From JAAYBG01 sp964411675 (GTDB lineage Bacteria > Bacillota_I > Bacilli_A > ML615J-28 > CAG-698), in the NCBI GenBank assembly GCA_964411675.1, contig CAYPLR010000049.1:1-8041 (forward strand): 8,041 nt of DNA, read 5' to 3'. Both the position numbers and the translations under genes were made by a program. A model generated the notes under the pieces. It was not told the DNA's origin. It made no database searches and saw only the letters and a list, made by a program, of their open reading frames with translations. Shown piece after piece: positions 1 through 7,748 of this stretch; the first letter of the stretch is position 1; the number at the start of each line of letters is the position of its first letter.

Positions 1-42
1 TTTTGTATAGGAAAATAATTCGCAGATAAAAGAGTATAATTA

Positions 43-75
43 AAAATAACCCACTAAGAATTATTGGGTTATTTT
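43..75 (+). terminator. Probable intrinsic terminator of an upstream unit
   Basis: Perfect 11-bp inverted repeat (arms AAAATAACCCA at 43-53 and TGGGTTATTTT at 65-75) around an 11-nt loop, followed by GTTTTT. On the + strand this is a hairpin plus U-tract, suited to ending a transcript that enters from left of the window. The opposite strand also has T-rich sequence after the stem (complement of the A-run at 42-46), so it may work in both directions. The stem is A/T-rich apart from its CCC/GGG block. No gene end can be identified to its left. Confidence 0.62.
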
Positions 76-184
76 GTTTTTGAAAATTCAGACAGCAAAA
101 AAAATTGAAATGTCAATTAATTCCATTTTGTTATTGAATAAAGCAAGGGCTTAAATAATAACGATATATTTTATCAGTTAAAAA

Positions 185-222
185 ATTTAAAACTCAATTA
201 TTTTTTTTACATTTGCACTTTA
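185..222 (+). promoter_or_regulatory. Candidate Bacteroidota-type promoter of the RM operon
   Basis: TACATTTG at 208-215 matches the Bacteroidota -7 consensus TAnnTTTG exactly, and the bases after it (CACTT) put a start of transcription near 221-223. The -33 element is weak: only TTTAA at 186-190 lies at the right distance, and no TTTG is present there. A run of eight T (201-208) fills the spacer up to the first base of the -7 box. This is the only good match found in the leader and it is placed correctly for hsdR. Promoter assignment is by consensus only. Confidence 0.5.
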
Positions 223-223
223 C

Positions 224-248
224 TTCTGATAATTTAATATTATCAGAA
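224..248 (+). repeat. Perfect palindrome in the operon leader (operator or 5' hairpin)
   Basis: Arms TTCTGATAAT (224-233) and ATTATCAGAA (239-248) are perfect reverse complements separated by five bases (TTAAT). The repeat starts about where transcription from the candidate promoter would begin and ends 16 bp before the hsdR start. As DNA it could be a dimeric repressor site with half-sites 15 bp apart centre to centre; as RNA it would be a hairpin at the extreme 5' end of the operon mRNA. It lacks a following U-run, so a terminator is unlikely. A lone TTATCAG at 171-177 repeats part of one arm upstream of the promoter. Confidence 0.7.
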
Positions 249-264
249 AATTTTATTAAATGAT

Positions 265-2964
265 ATGTTGCCCGAAGAAAAAGCGCGTTTAGATATTGAC
301 CGAAAATTGCAAGGTGCCGGCTGGGAAGTAGTAGATAGAAAGCATTACTCACCGACACTGTCGGCTGTTGCCATTACGGAAGGTATTCTAAAAGGTAATC
401 TTGAAGTTGATTATTTGCTTTTTATAGAAGGTAAAGCTATTGGTGTCATTGAAGCAAAAAGAGCTGATATACCACTGTCTGAAACCGTGATAAAACAAGC
501 TGAGAATTACACCTATAAGCTGTTGAAATGGTATCAATATTGGCAAAAACCGCTGCCATTTGTCTATATTTCAAACGGGAAAGAAATTCTGTTTAGAGAT
601 ATACGAGATGCAAACTCTTCTTATCAGCTATTATTGCAGATGCATACACCAAAAGAGGTGGCTAAAATGGCGGGTATTAAAAATGAATTTGCCGGATTAT
701 CTTATTTATCGCCAAAAGGATTACGAAAGTGCCAATTTGAGGCAGTTACAGAGTTGGAGAAAAGCTTTAGGCGTGGAGAAAAACGAGCTTTGATGGTACT
801 GGCTACCGGAGCAGGAAAAACCTTTACCGCTTGTATGGCAGCATATCGTCTTTTGAGTTACACACCCATAAGACGTGTTTTGTTTTTAGTTGACCGCAAT
901 AACTTAGGGAAACAGGCAGAAGGCGAATTTGGGACATTCCGATTAACGGAAACAGGCGAGCCATTCAACACTATTTTTGCAGTAGAAAGGTTGAAATCGC
1001 CTGACATTCCACCCGAAACCAATGTAGTAATCTCTACTATACAGCGACTTTTTGCTATGCTTACAGGTGGAGAAGTTGAAGATGATGACGAGCGAGATGA
1101 TTTTCAAGAAGATGAAAGTGAAATTACACTTGGCAATGAATTAAAGTTACCTACCGATTATTTTGATTTGATTATCGTAGATGAGTGCCACCGCTCCATT
1201 TATGGCAGATGGCAAAAAGTTCTTAACTACTTTAACACGGCTCGAATAGTGGGTTTAACAGCTACACCCGCTCCTGAAACTTTGGCTTTTTTCAATAATA
1301 ATCTCATTGTCAATTACACTTTGGAGGACTCTATTGCTGATGAGATCAATGTTAGCTATCGTGTTTATCGCATTAAAACAAAAGTTACAGAAGAAGGCGG
1401 AGTTATTGAACAAGATGAAAAGATAACTGAAATAACTAAATATACAGGCGAGACAAAAAGTTTAGTTGCTGAAAAAGAGACGGAATATCTAAAAACAGAA
1501 TTAGACCGCTCGGTTGTAAATCCGGCTCAAATTCGGTTGGTTTTAGAAGAGTTCAAAAATGCAATCTATACGGACTTGTATCCCGAAAGAGAACCCAACT
1601 TTGCGTATACTCCCAAGACATTAATATTTGCAAAAGATGATGCTCATGCTACTCGAATTGTTGAGATAGCAAAAGAGGTATTCCCAGGTCAAACAGATGA
1701 TTTTGTACAGAAAATAACCTATTCGGCAGGCGATAGCTCTGAATTAATACGCAAATTTAGAAATGAAAAAACATTTAGAATTGCCGTAACCGTAAATTTG
1801 GTTGCTACCGGAACCGATATTCGTCCGTTGGAAATATTGCTGTTTATGCGTGATGTTCGTTCGTCCATACTTTATACACAAATGAAAGGACGTGGTGTGC
1901 GAATTATCGGAGATGAACAACTTCGCAATGTTACACCCAATGCCATAAGTAAGGATTTGTTCTTTTTAGTGGATGCAGTAGGCGTTACCGAAAGTGAAAA
2001 ATATGTACCAAAGCCGGTAGAAGGTAGAGTCTTTGTTCCTGCCAACCCAACTTTAGAGCAACTTTTAGAGCAGATTACACATGGCTATCTTTCTGATTAC
2101 TACTTGAATATGCTCGCGAGTAGCCTGTCAAGAATTAATGCAAAAAGTAAAGATAAACATCGGATTAAGTTTACAACGATTGCAGGTGCTACGTTGTACG
2201 ATTTGTCTGTTTCGATTTTCAGTGCTTTGGAAGAAGGTAATTTGCCTGCATTTGAGGATGTAAACCAACCCAATACGGAACGGAAGTCGTTGGTGGCATT
2301 GTTAGCAAATAATCCACAAGCACGAGAATATCTTTTGACTTTAAATGCCGGATTTGTTGATATTCTTATTCCCGGTGAAGATACGCTGATTTTCAAGGGA
2401 TTTTCGCAGGAAGAAGCCCTGTCAGCTACGCAAGCTTTTGAAGAATATGTGAATACACATCGTGATGAGATAGAAGCACTTCGCATTATTTATAACAACA
2501 CAAATGAACCTATAACATACTCCCTGCTTACAGACTTAAAAGATAAGTTATTGTCGGCTGACACTCGTTTTGCTCCTTTGCGATTGTGGAGTTCTTATTC
2601 TATTATTGAGGATGGCAAAGTAATTAAATTGCAAACTCAAACCGAACGTGAAAGCCTAACTAATCTAATTCAATTGGTGCGTTATGCTTTTAAGCTGATA
2701 CCCGAACTAAGGTCGCTTCACACTTTTGCTGCACAACGTTTTGAACTTTGGTGCGGACAAATACAACGTCCACTTACAGAAACGCAAAAAGAGATTATGC
2801 GACAAATAGTGGGTTATATAGTGTCAAACGGCACTTATACCAATTACGAACTTAGAGAAGAAAACCTGACCGTCTTTGCTCAATTAGTTCAAAGTTTCGG
2901 TTCGGCTGAAGCAGTAAACGAAGCGTTAGGAAGTTTAAGTGGATGGATGTTAAGGGTGGGATAG
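265..2964 (+). CDS. hsdR: Type I restriction enzyme subunit R (HsdR), translocase/endonuclease
   Basis: HsdR is the motor and nuclease of a Type I enzyme: with HsdM and HsdS it pulls DNA past the bound complex using ATP and cuts far from an unmethylated site. The 899-residue protein shows, in order, a PD-(D/E)xK nuclease (D49, then E63-A-K65, and a QxxxY motif at Q78-Y82), a superfamily 2 helicase core with Walker A ATGAGKT (180-186), DECH (306-309), TATP (332-335), ATGTDIR (514-520) and QMKGRGVR (539-546), and a C-terminal region (about 700-899) like the EcoEI R-subunit C-terminal domain. All key residues are present, so it looks active. Its length fits EcoAI/EcoEI-like subunits better than the longer EcoKI or EcoR124I types. 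The in-frame stop at 235-237 and the family-typical N-terminus (MLPEEKARLDIDRKLQ) support ATG 265; the ATG at 260 is out of frame. An acidic stretch (271-286) between motifs Ia and II is normal for the family. Confidence 0.97.
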   Translation: MLPEEKARLDIDRKLQGAGWEVVDRKHYSPTLSAVAITEGILKGNLEVDYLLFIEGKAIGVIEAKRADIPLSETVIKQAENYTYKLLKWYQYWQKPLPFVYISNGKEILFRDIRDANSSYQLLLQMHTPKEVAKMAGIKNEFAGLSYLSPKGLRKCQFEAVTELEKSFRRGEKRALMVLATGAGKTFTACMAAYRLLSYTPIRRVLFLVDRNNLGKQAEGEFGTFRLTETGEPFNTIFAVERLKSPDIPPETNVVISTIQRLFAMLTGGEVEDDDERDDFQEDESEITLGNELKLPTDYFDLIIVDECHRSIYGRWQKVLNYFNTARIVGLTATPAPETLAFFNNNLIVNYTLEDSIADEINVSYRVYRIKTKVTEEGGVIEQDEKITEITKYTGETKSLVAEKETEYLKTELDRSVVNPAQIRLVLEEFKNAIYTDLYPEREPNFAYTPKTLIFAKDDAHATRIVEIAKEVFPGQTDDFVQKITYSAGDSSELIRKFRNEKTFRIAVTVNLVATGTDIRPLEILLFMRDVRSSILYTQMKGRGVRIIGDEQLRNVTPNAISKDLFFLVDAVGVTESEKYVPKPVEGRVFVPANPTLEQLLEQITHGYLSDYYLNMLASSLSRINAKSKDKHRIKFTTIAGATLYDLSVSIFSALEEGNLPAFEDVNQPNTERKSLVALLANNPQAREYLLTLNAGFVDILIPGEDTLIFKGFSQEEALSATQAFEEYVNTHRDEIEALRIIYNNTNEPITYSLLTDLKDKLLSADTRFAPLRLWSSYSIIEDGKVIKLQTQTERESLTNLIQLVRYAFKLIPELRSLHTFAAQRFELWCGQIQRPLTETQKEIMRQIVGYIVSNGTYTNYELREENLTVFAQLVQSFGSAEAVNEALGSLSGWMLRVG

Positions 2965-3004
2965 GAAAGGATTGATTAATTTGAAAATAATAAAATATAA
3001 CAGT

Positions 3005-4870
3005 ATGAACATTGTACCTAATAATCAGACAGTAGAGAAATGTCTAAAGCAAAGAACTTATTATATTGACTTTTATCAAAGAGAGTATGTTTGGGATAAA
3101 AAAACAGTTTACACCCTTCTTGATGACATATTTTACTCATTTGAATTGGGCTATCAGGAGCATAAAGGAAAAGATATTACTGCGGAAGTGATATCTAAAT
3201 ACAATTGGTATTATCTAAATATTTATATAACAAATACGATTGAAGGCAAGGAATATATTGTTGATGGTCAACAAAGGCTTACAACACTGTGTCTAATTGC
3301 GATAAAATTGTATCATTTAGCAAACGAAAACAAAGAGTTATTCGAAAATATAATTGACACACTAAAACTATGCGTTTTTGGTAAAGATAAATATAAAGGC
3401 AATATATTTTGGATTGATAATGAGAAAAGAGGGAAAGTAATGCAACATTTACTTGACAATCCTAATGAAAATTACTCGAATAAATTTGATTATACAACCG
3501 AAGAAAATATCATTAATCGTTATAAAGATATTGATAAATATTTTGAAGATAAGAACATCACGGATGATAAAGATAAATTAAATGCTTTTATATTGTATTT
3601 TTTAGAACGTCTTGTTTTAGTAGAACTAAAAATCGAAAAAGATGACACTCCGATGGTCTTTGAAGTTATTAATGATAGAGGCGAAGCTCTTAAGCCTTTT
3701 GAGATTCTAAAAGGAAAACTAATTGGTGCTTTAAGTAAGGATGATACAGAAAAATATAGCGAATTATGGGAAGTGTCATTGAATAAATTGCGTGGAAATG
3801 AAGATTCTTTTTTTGTAGATTATTTAAAAGGGAAGTACATATATAAGAGAAATGCAGAGATTGAAAAACTTATTAACAATGAATATCATAGATATATTTT
3901 TTCTGACAATGAAATAGCTCGAAAATTAGGATTTAGAAAGCAAGACTCTGGACATATAAAAAAGATAAAATCTTTTATTGAAAATGATTTGATTTATTAT
4001 TCAGATTTATATGCTAGAATAAAAGAGAACAAGTATCAGTTCTTACACTATAATAATGCGATAAATGAACTTTCTGGACAATATCAGAATATTCTTGCAG
4101 CATGTGAGTTAAATGACACTGAGGAACAAGCTAAGATTGAAACAATATCTAAAGAAATTGATAGACTATATATTCTTTTACAACTTAATGGTATTTATGA
4201 CAGCAATGAGTTTGTTGAAATACAATACAACTTAAATCAACGTCTTTCGAAGAGTTCTATTCAAGATTATAGGAATATCTATGACACACTAATTACTGAA
4301 TCAATAAAGGAATCAAGAAATACAAGTATTGTTAATTCTTTGTTGGAATATGACAAGTTTATTCTACGTGACTATTCTAATATGAAGACACGACTGCTTA
4401 GATATTTCTTTGCTCGTGTTGAACAGTATATATGCGAAAACATGGGAGTAGCAATGACAAATAATGTTTATGAGATAGCTACAAGAACTGGTCATAAGAC
4501 TGGATATCACATTGAGCATATTTTCTCAAGAAATGAAGAGAATAAATCTTACTTTGAGTCTGAAGAGGAGTTTGAATCTAAACGTAATAGATTAGGTGCT
4601 TTACTATTGCTCTATAATAGAGATAATATTAGTTCAGGAAATGAAGAGTATAAAGATAAACTTAAAACATATAGTAATGGGTTGAATTGGGGTAAAACAT
4701 TGGTTAGTACTTTCTATCATTCAAATAATAAATTTGACGATTTCAATAATGAATTTAAAAATAAAACAGGGAATAGTTTTAACCCCTTAGACATATTTGA
4801 TAAAGAATCTCTTGAATATAGAAGTAAATTATTGTATGATTTAGTAAAAGAAATTTGGGATGTTAAATAA
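3005..4870 (+). CDS. DUF262-DUF1524 protein, GmrSD/BrxU-like predicted nuclease
   Basis: A 621-residue protein when started at ATG 3005. The N-terminal DUF262 domain (GmrS-like, ParB-related NTPase fold) shows YQREYVW (24-30), DGQQR (87-91, followed by LTT) and the conserved N-D-R-G at 223-226. A long helical middle follows. The C-terminal DUF1524 domain (GmrD-like His-Me/HNH nuclease) shows H502-I-E504-H505, then N528 in NRLGALLLL and N538 in YNRDN, so both halves look intact. Studied relatives (GmrSD, BrxU, SspE) are phage-defence enzymes that sense or cut modified DNA; the substrate here is unknown. The gene sits between hsdR and hsdM, 40 bp after the hsdR stop and 1 bp before the preferred hsdM start, so co-expression is likely. 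Upstream TTG codons at 2972 (632 residues) and 2981 are alternatives; an AGGAAAGG at 2963-2970 would suit TTG 2981, but ATG 3005 has an A-rich leader typical of the group and leaves DUF262 whole. The gene is visibly more AT-rich than its neighbours. Confidence 0.9.
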   Translation: MNIVPNNQTVEKCLKQRTYYIDFYQREYVWDKKTVYTLLDDIFYSFELGYQEHKGKDITAEVISKYNWYYLNIYITNTIEGKEYIVDGQQRLTTLCLIAIKLYHLANENKELFENIIDTLKLCVFGKDKYKGNIFWIDNEKRGKVMQHLLDNPNENYSNKFDYTTEENIINRYKDIDKYFEDKNITDDKDKLNAFILYFLERLVLVELKIEKDDTPMVFEVINDRGEALKPFEILKGKLIGALSKDDTEKYSELWEVSLNKLRGNEDSFFVDYLKGKYIYKRNAEIEKLINNEYHRYIFSDNEIARKLGFRKQDSGHIKKIKSFIENDLIYYSDLYARIKENKYQFLHYNNAINELSGQYQNILAACELNDTEEQAKIETISKEIDRLYILLQLNGIYDSNEFVEIQYNLNQRLSKSSIQDYRNIYDTLITESIKESRNTSIVNSLLEYDKFILRDYSNMKTRLLRYFFARVEQYICENMGVAMTNNVYEIATRTGHKTGYHIEHIFSRNEENKSYFESEEEFESKRNRLGALLLLYNRDNISSGNEEYKDKLKTYSNGLNWGKTLVSTFYHSNNKFDDFNNEFKNKTGNSFNPLDIFDKESLEYRSKLLYDLVKEIWDVK

Positions 4871-4871
4871 A

Positions 4872-6293
4872 ATGTCAAAACAAAATAACACAACCACTTC
4901 CCAATCCCTAATTAAAAAAGTCTGGACACTTGCCGATGTTATTGCAGCTGCCGGTGTGGGATTTACCGATTATATTATTCAGCTGACTTATCTGTTGTTT
5001 CTGAAAATGGACGAAGAAAAAGTGCAGTTAGGGCTTAAAAGTGCCATTCCACAGGGTTATGGATGGAATGATTTAATAGCACTTGATGGGCTTGACTTGC
5101 TTCGTCAGTATGAGGAAACATTGAAAGTGCTTAGTAATCAAGATGATTTGATTGGTACGATTTTTACCAAAGCCACCAATAAAATAGAGCAACCCGTATT
5201 ATTGAAAAAAGTGATTTCGCTTATTGAAAGTGAAAACTGGCTTTCTATGGACGGCGATTTGAAGGGTTCTATCTATGAAGCAATTTTAGAGAAAAACGGG
5301 CAAGATAAAAAGAGCGGAGCCGGACAGTACTTTACACCGCGAGCTTTGATTAACACGATGGTTGAGGTTACTAATCCGCTAATTACCGAAACCGTTTGTG
5401 ATCCTGCTTGCGGGACCGGAGGCTTTTTGCTTTCTGCATTCGACCATATGAAAAAGCAAAGTAAAGACCGTGAGAAACTTCGTTTTCTTAGAAATGAAGC
5501 ACTTAGCGGAAACGACATTACGCCTTTAGTTGTTACGCTTGCTTCCATGAATCTATATTTGCACGGCATTGGTACGGAACATACGCCTATTCGTTGTCAG
5601 GATTCGTTGGAACGTACACCGACAACATTAGTTGATGTGGTTCTTGCAAATCCACCTTTCGGCACTCGTCCCGCAGGTTCAACCGATATTTCAGCTATGC
5701 GTGACGATTTGTACGTTACCACAAAAAACAATCAGTTGAATTTCCTGCAACATATTATGTTAATGCTGAAAAACGGCGGACGTGCTGCTGTTGTTTTACC
5801 AGATAATGTTTTGTTTGAGGGTGGTGCAGGTGAAACTATCCGAAAAAAGCTATTGAACGATTTTGATTTGCATACTATTTTACGACTTCCCACAGGAATT
5901 TTCTATGCTCAAGGCGTAAAAGCAAATGTTCTCTTTTTCAGAAAAGGGACAAAAACCAAAGATGTGTGGTATTATGATTATCGTACCAATATAAAACACA
6001 CATTGGCTACCAATCCTATTCAGCGACACCATTTGGATGAATTTGTAGAGTGCTATAATAACAGAGTAGAAACCTATTCCGAAGAAAATCCAGATGGACG
6101 TTGGCGAAAATACAGTTATGACGAATTGATGGCGCGCGATAAAACAAGTCTTGACATCACATGGTTGCGGACAGGAGAAGAAACGGTTGATTATTCATTA
6201 GATGAGTTAATGACTATGATAGAAGAAAAATCGGCAAATATCGCTGATGCAGTAAGCAAGTTAAAAGAAATCATTGATACGATAGAGGAGTAA
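4872..6293 (+). CDS. hsdM: Type I RM methyltransferase subunit (HsdM), N6-adenine
   Basis: HsdM transfers a methyl group from S-adenosylmethionine to N6 of adenine in the target sequence, and two copies form the core of the Type I complex with HsdS. Counted from ATG 4872 (473 residues) it has an N-terminal helical HsdM_N domain, GAGQYFTP (149-156) at the entry to the catalytic domain, the AdoMet-binding motif I DPACGTGGF (177-185), and the catalytic motif IV NPPF (260-263). A charged helical tail (about 435-473) fits the C-terminal HsdM region that packs on HsdS. The N-terminus (MSKQNN, then SLIKKVWTLAD) aligns with family starts, favouring 4872, which lies 1 bp after the preceding stop; an in-frame ATG at 4860 would add four residues and overlap that stop by 11 bp. 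Either way translation is probably coupled to the DUF262 gene. No damage is seen. Confidence 0.97.
   Translation: MSKQNNTTTSQSLIKKVWTLADVIAAAGVGFTDYIIQLTYLLFLKMDEEKVQLGLKSAIPQGYGWNDLIALDGLDLLRQYEETLKVLSNQDDLIGTIFTKATNKIEQPVLLKKVISLIESENWLSMDGDLKGSIYEAILEKNGQDKKSGAGQYFTPRALINTMVEVTNPLITETVCDPACGTGGFLLSAFDHMKKQSKDREKLRFLRNEALSGNDITPLVVTLASMNLYLHGIGTEHTPIRCQDSLERTPTTLVDVVLANPPFGTRPAGSTDISAMRDDLYVTTKNNQLNFLQHIMLMLKNGGRAAVVLPDNVLFEGGAGETIRKKLLNDFDLHTILRLPTGIFYAQGVKANVLFFRKGTKTKDVWYYDYRTNIKHTLATNPIQRHHLDEFVECYNNRVETYSEENPDGRWRKYSYDELMARDKTSLDITWLRTGEETVDYSLDELMTMIEEKSANIADAVSKLKEIIDTIEE
6284..6290 (+). promoter_or_regulatory. Shine-Dalgarno-like site before the AlbA_2 gene
   Basis: AGAGGAG lies inside the last codons of hsdM and ends 9 bp before ATG 6300, the spacing of a good ribosome binding site. 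It stands out because most starts in this window have only A-rich leaders. It supports the 6300 start and independent ribosome entry on this gene. The bases also encode Ile-Glu-Glu of HsdM, so chance cannot be excluded. Confidence 0.4.
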
Positions 6294-6299
6294 AGCAAG

Positions 6300-7748
6300 A
6301 TGGAGAATTTAGATAAATTAGTTTTTGAACTTTGTAAACTATCGCAGGAGACAGCTTGGGTTGAATTTAAACACAATAATTGCGATCCAAAGATGATTGG
6401 TGCTGATATTAGTGCACTTGCGAATAGTGCTACTCTTTACGACCGTAATCATGCTTATATGATTTGGGGCGTAGATGATAGTACTCACGAAATAATTGGC
6501 ACAAATGTAAGGCTGAATAAGGAGAAAAAAGGAAATCAGAAGCTTGAAAATTGGCTTAGATATATGCTCTCAAAAAATGCAGATTTTGAATTTCAGTCTG
6601 TAGAAATAGAAGGGAAGCATGTAGAGATATTAATTGTTTCAAAAGCTGTTGGCTCGCCGGTTATATTTGAAAAAACGGAGTATATACGAATCGGTAGTTA
6701 TACAAAGAAATTACAAGAGTTTCCTACTTTGCAAGCACAGTTATGGGATAAATTACGAAACAAGCAATTTGAAGAGGTTTATGCAATGATCGACCTTCAA
6801 TTGCAAGATGTGCTAAGGTTGTTAAACTGTGACACATATTTCGAGATACTCAAATTGTCGATTCCGGCTGATTTGGATGGTTATGCGCACTACTTGTTAG
6901 AGGAAGGAATAATCGTTAAATTGGATAATGGACTGTATGCAATTACCAATTTAGGAGCAATTTTATTTGCAAGGCGACTTGCCGATTTTCCTCGTGTGGG
7001 AAGAAAAGCAATAAGAATTGTACAATATGAAGGCATTAATAAACTGACAATTCTTAAAGAAGACACTTTAAAAGAAGGTTATGCTATTAGTTTTGAAAAT
7101 GCTGTAAAGTTTGTCAACACATTACTTCCTACAAAAGAAGATATTACTTCTGTTCATAGAGATACCATAAGTGCGTTTCCACTTCCAGCTATTCGTGAGG
7201 CAATTGCAAACAGCTTAATCCACCAAGATTTCTTTATTTCGGGGACAGGACCTGTAATTGAAATTTTTAGTAACCGTGTAGAAGTCAGCAATCCGGGTTC
7301 GCCATTGATCGATATTATGAGAATTATTGATAATCCTCCTAAATCCCGAAATGAAAAATTAGCAGCATTAATGCGACGGCTAAAAATGTGTGAAGAATTA
7401 GGAAGAGGTTGGGATAGAATGGTTATCAGTTGTGAATTGCAACAAATTCCGGCACCAAGAATACAAGCTTATCAAGAATCTACAAAAGTATCGTTGTTTT
7501 CTCACATTGATTTTTCAAATATCTCAATGGACGATAAAGTGTGGTCAACCTATCTTCATGCTTGTATTAAGTTTGTTGAGGGAGAAGCATTAACGAATAG
7601 CTCATTAAGGGAGCGTTTTGGGTTAAAAGAAACATCTTCAGGCAGTGTATCACGTCTTATCAAGCAGGTGTTAAGTCGTAAACTAATAAAGCCTTTAGAC
7701 CCAGATACAGCACCTCGCTATATGAAATATATTCCGATTTGGGGTTAA
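6300..7748 (+). CDS. AlbA_2/Schlafen-like protein with GHKL-ATPase-like domain and C-terminal winged helix
   Basis: A 482-residue protein. Residues 12-135 form an AlbA_2 (Schlafen) domain with E17-TAW-VE22-FK, ISALANSA (37-44) and IWGVDD (55-60). Residues 150-230 look like a linker or winged helix. Residues about 285-390 resemble HATPase_c_4, a GHKL ATP-binding fold: REAIANSLIHQDF (299-311, N-box with E300 and N304), NRVEVSNPG (325-333) and EELGRGWDRM (365-374). Residues about 415-480 look like a C-terminal winged helix (SLRERFGLKETSSGSVSRLIKQ). Such proteins are usually labelled putative transcriptional regulators or ATP-binding proteins and occur often in defence regions. Here it lies 6 bp after hsdM and ahead of hsdS, as an M-linked extra gene. 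It may bind DNA, for example the iterons just downstream, or act on RNA as eukaryotic Schlafens do; neither can be decided from sequence. It appears complete. Confidence 0.9.
   Translation: MENLDKLVFELCKLSQETAWVEFKHNNCDPKMIGADISALANSATLYDRNHAYMIWGVDDSTHEIIGTNVRLNKEKKGNQKLENWLRYMLSKNADFEFQSVEIEGKHVEILIVSKAVGSPVIFEKTEYIRIGSYTKKLQEFPTLQAQLWDKLRNKQFEEVYAMIDLQLQDVLRLLNCDTYFEILKLSIPADLDGYAHYLLEEGIIVKLDNGLYAITNLGAILFARRLADFPRVGRKAIRIVQYEGINKLTILKEDTLKEGYAISFENAVKFVNTLLPTKEDITSVHRDTISAFPLPAIREAIANSLIHQDFFISGTGPVIEIFSNRVEVSNPGSPLIDIMRIIDNPPKSRNEKLAALMRRLKMCEELGRGWDRMVISCELQQIPAPRIQAYQESTKVSLFSHIDFSNISMDDKVWSTYLHACIKFVEGEALTNSSLRERFGLKETSSGSVSRLIKQVLSRKLIKPLDPDTAPRYMKYIPIWG

Noticed and set aside
1..42. 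Possible tail of an upstream gene
   Set aside because: All three + frames stop by position 29, giving at most eight codons, too few to assign.
103..118. AATTGA/TCAATT inverted repeat with a 4-base centre
   Set aside because: Only 6-bp A/T-rich arms in very AT-rich DNA; expected by chance and not placed near a gene start.
560..793. 77-codon open frame on + inside hsdR
   Set aside because: It overlaps the nuclease-helicase region of hsdR in another frame, shows no recognisable domain, and hsdR is fully supported by motifs.
2100..2486. 128-codon open frame on the - strand
   Set aside because: Antisense shadow of the hsdR C-terminal half, with low-complexity Ser-rich composition and no family resemblance.
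3098..3104. A7 tract in the DUF262 gene (also A7 at 7994-8000 in hsdS) as phase-variable runs
   Set aside because: Runs of seven A are common in AT-rich Lys codons and short for slippage; both reading frames are open through them.
5273..5569. 98-codon open frame on the - strand inside hsdM
   Set aside because: It lies opposite the conserved AdoMet-binding motif; the codons there are explained by hsdM.
6256..6266. GCAAGTTAAAA, reverse complement of part of iteron 7824-7834, suggesting an inversion pair
   Set aside because: Only 11 bases, inside hsdM codons for Ser-Lys-Leu-Lys; a coding coincidence is more likely than a recombination site.
6191..6376. 61-codon open frame on the - strand across the hsdM/AlbA_2 junction
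   Set aside because: Antisense to two well-supported gene ends, with no domain and no promoter seen.
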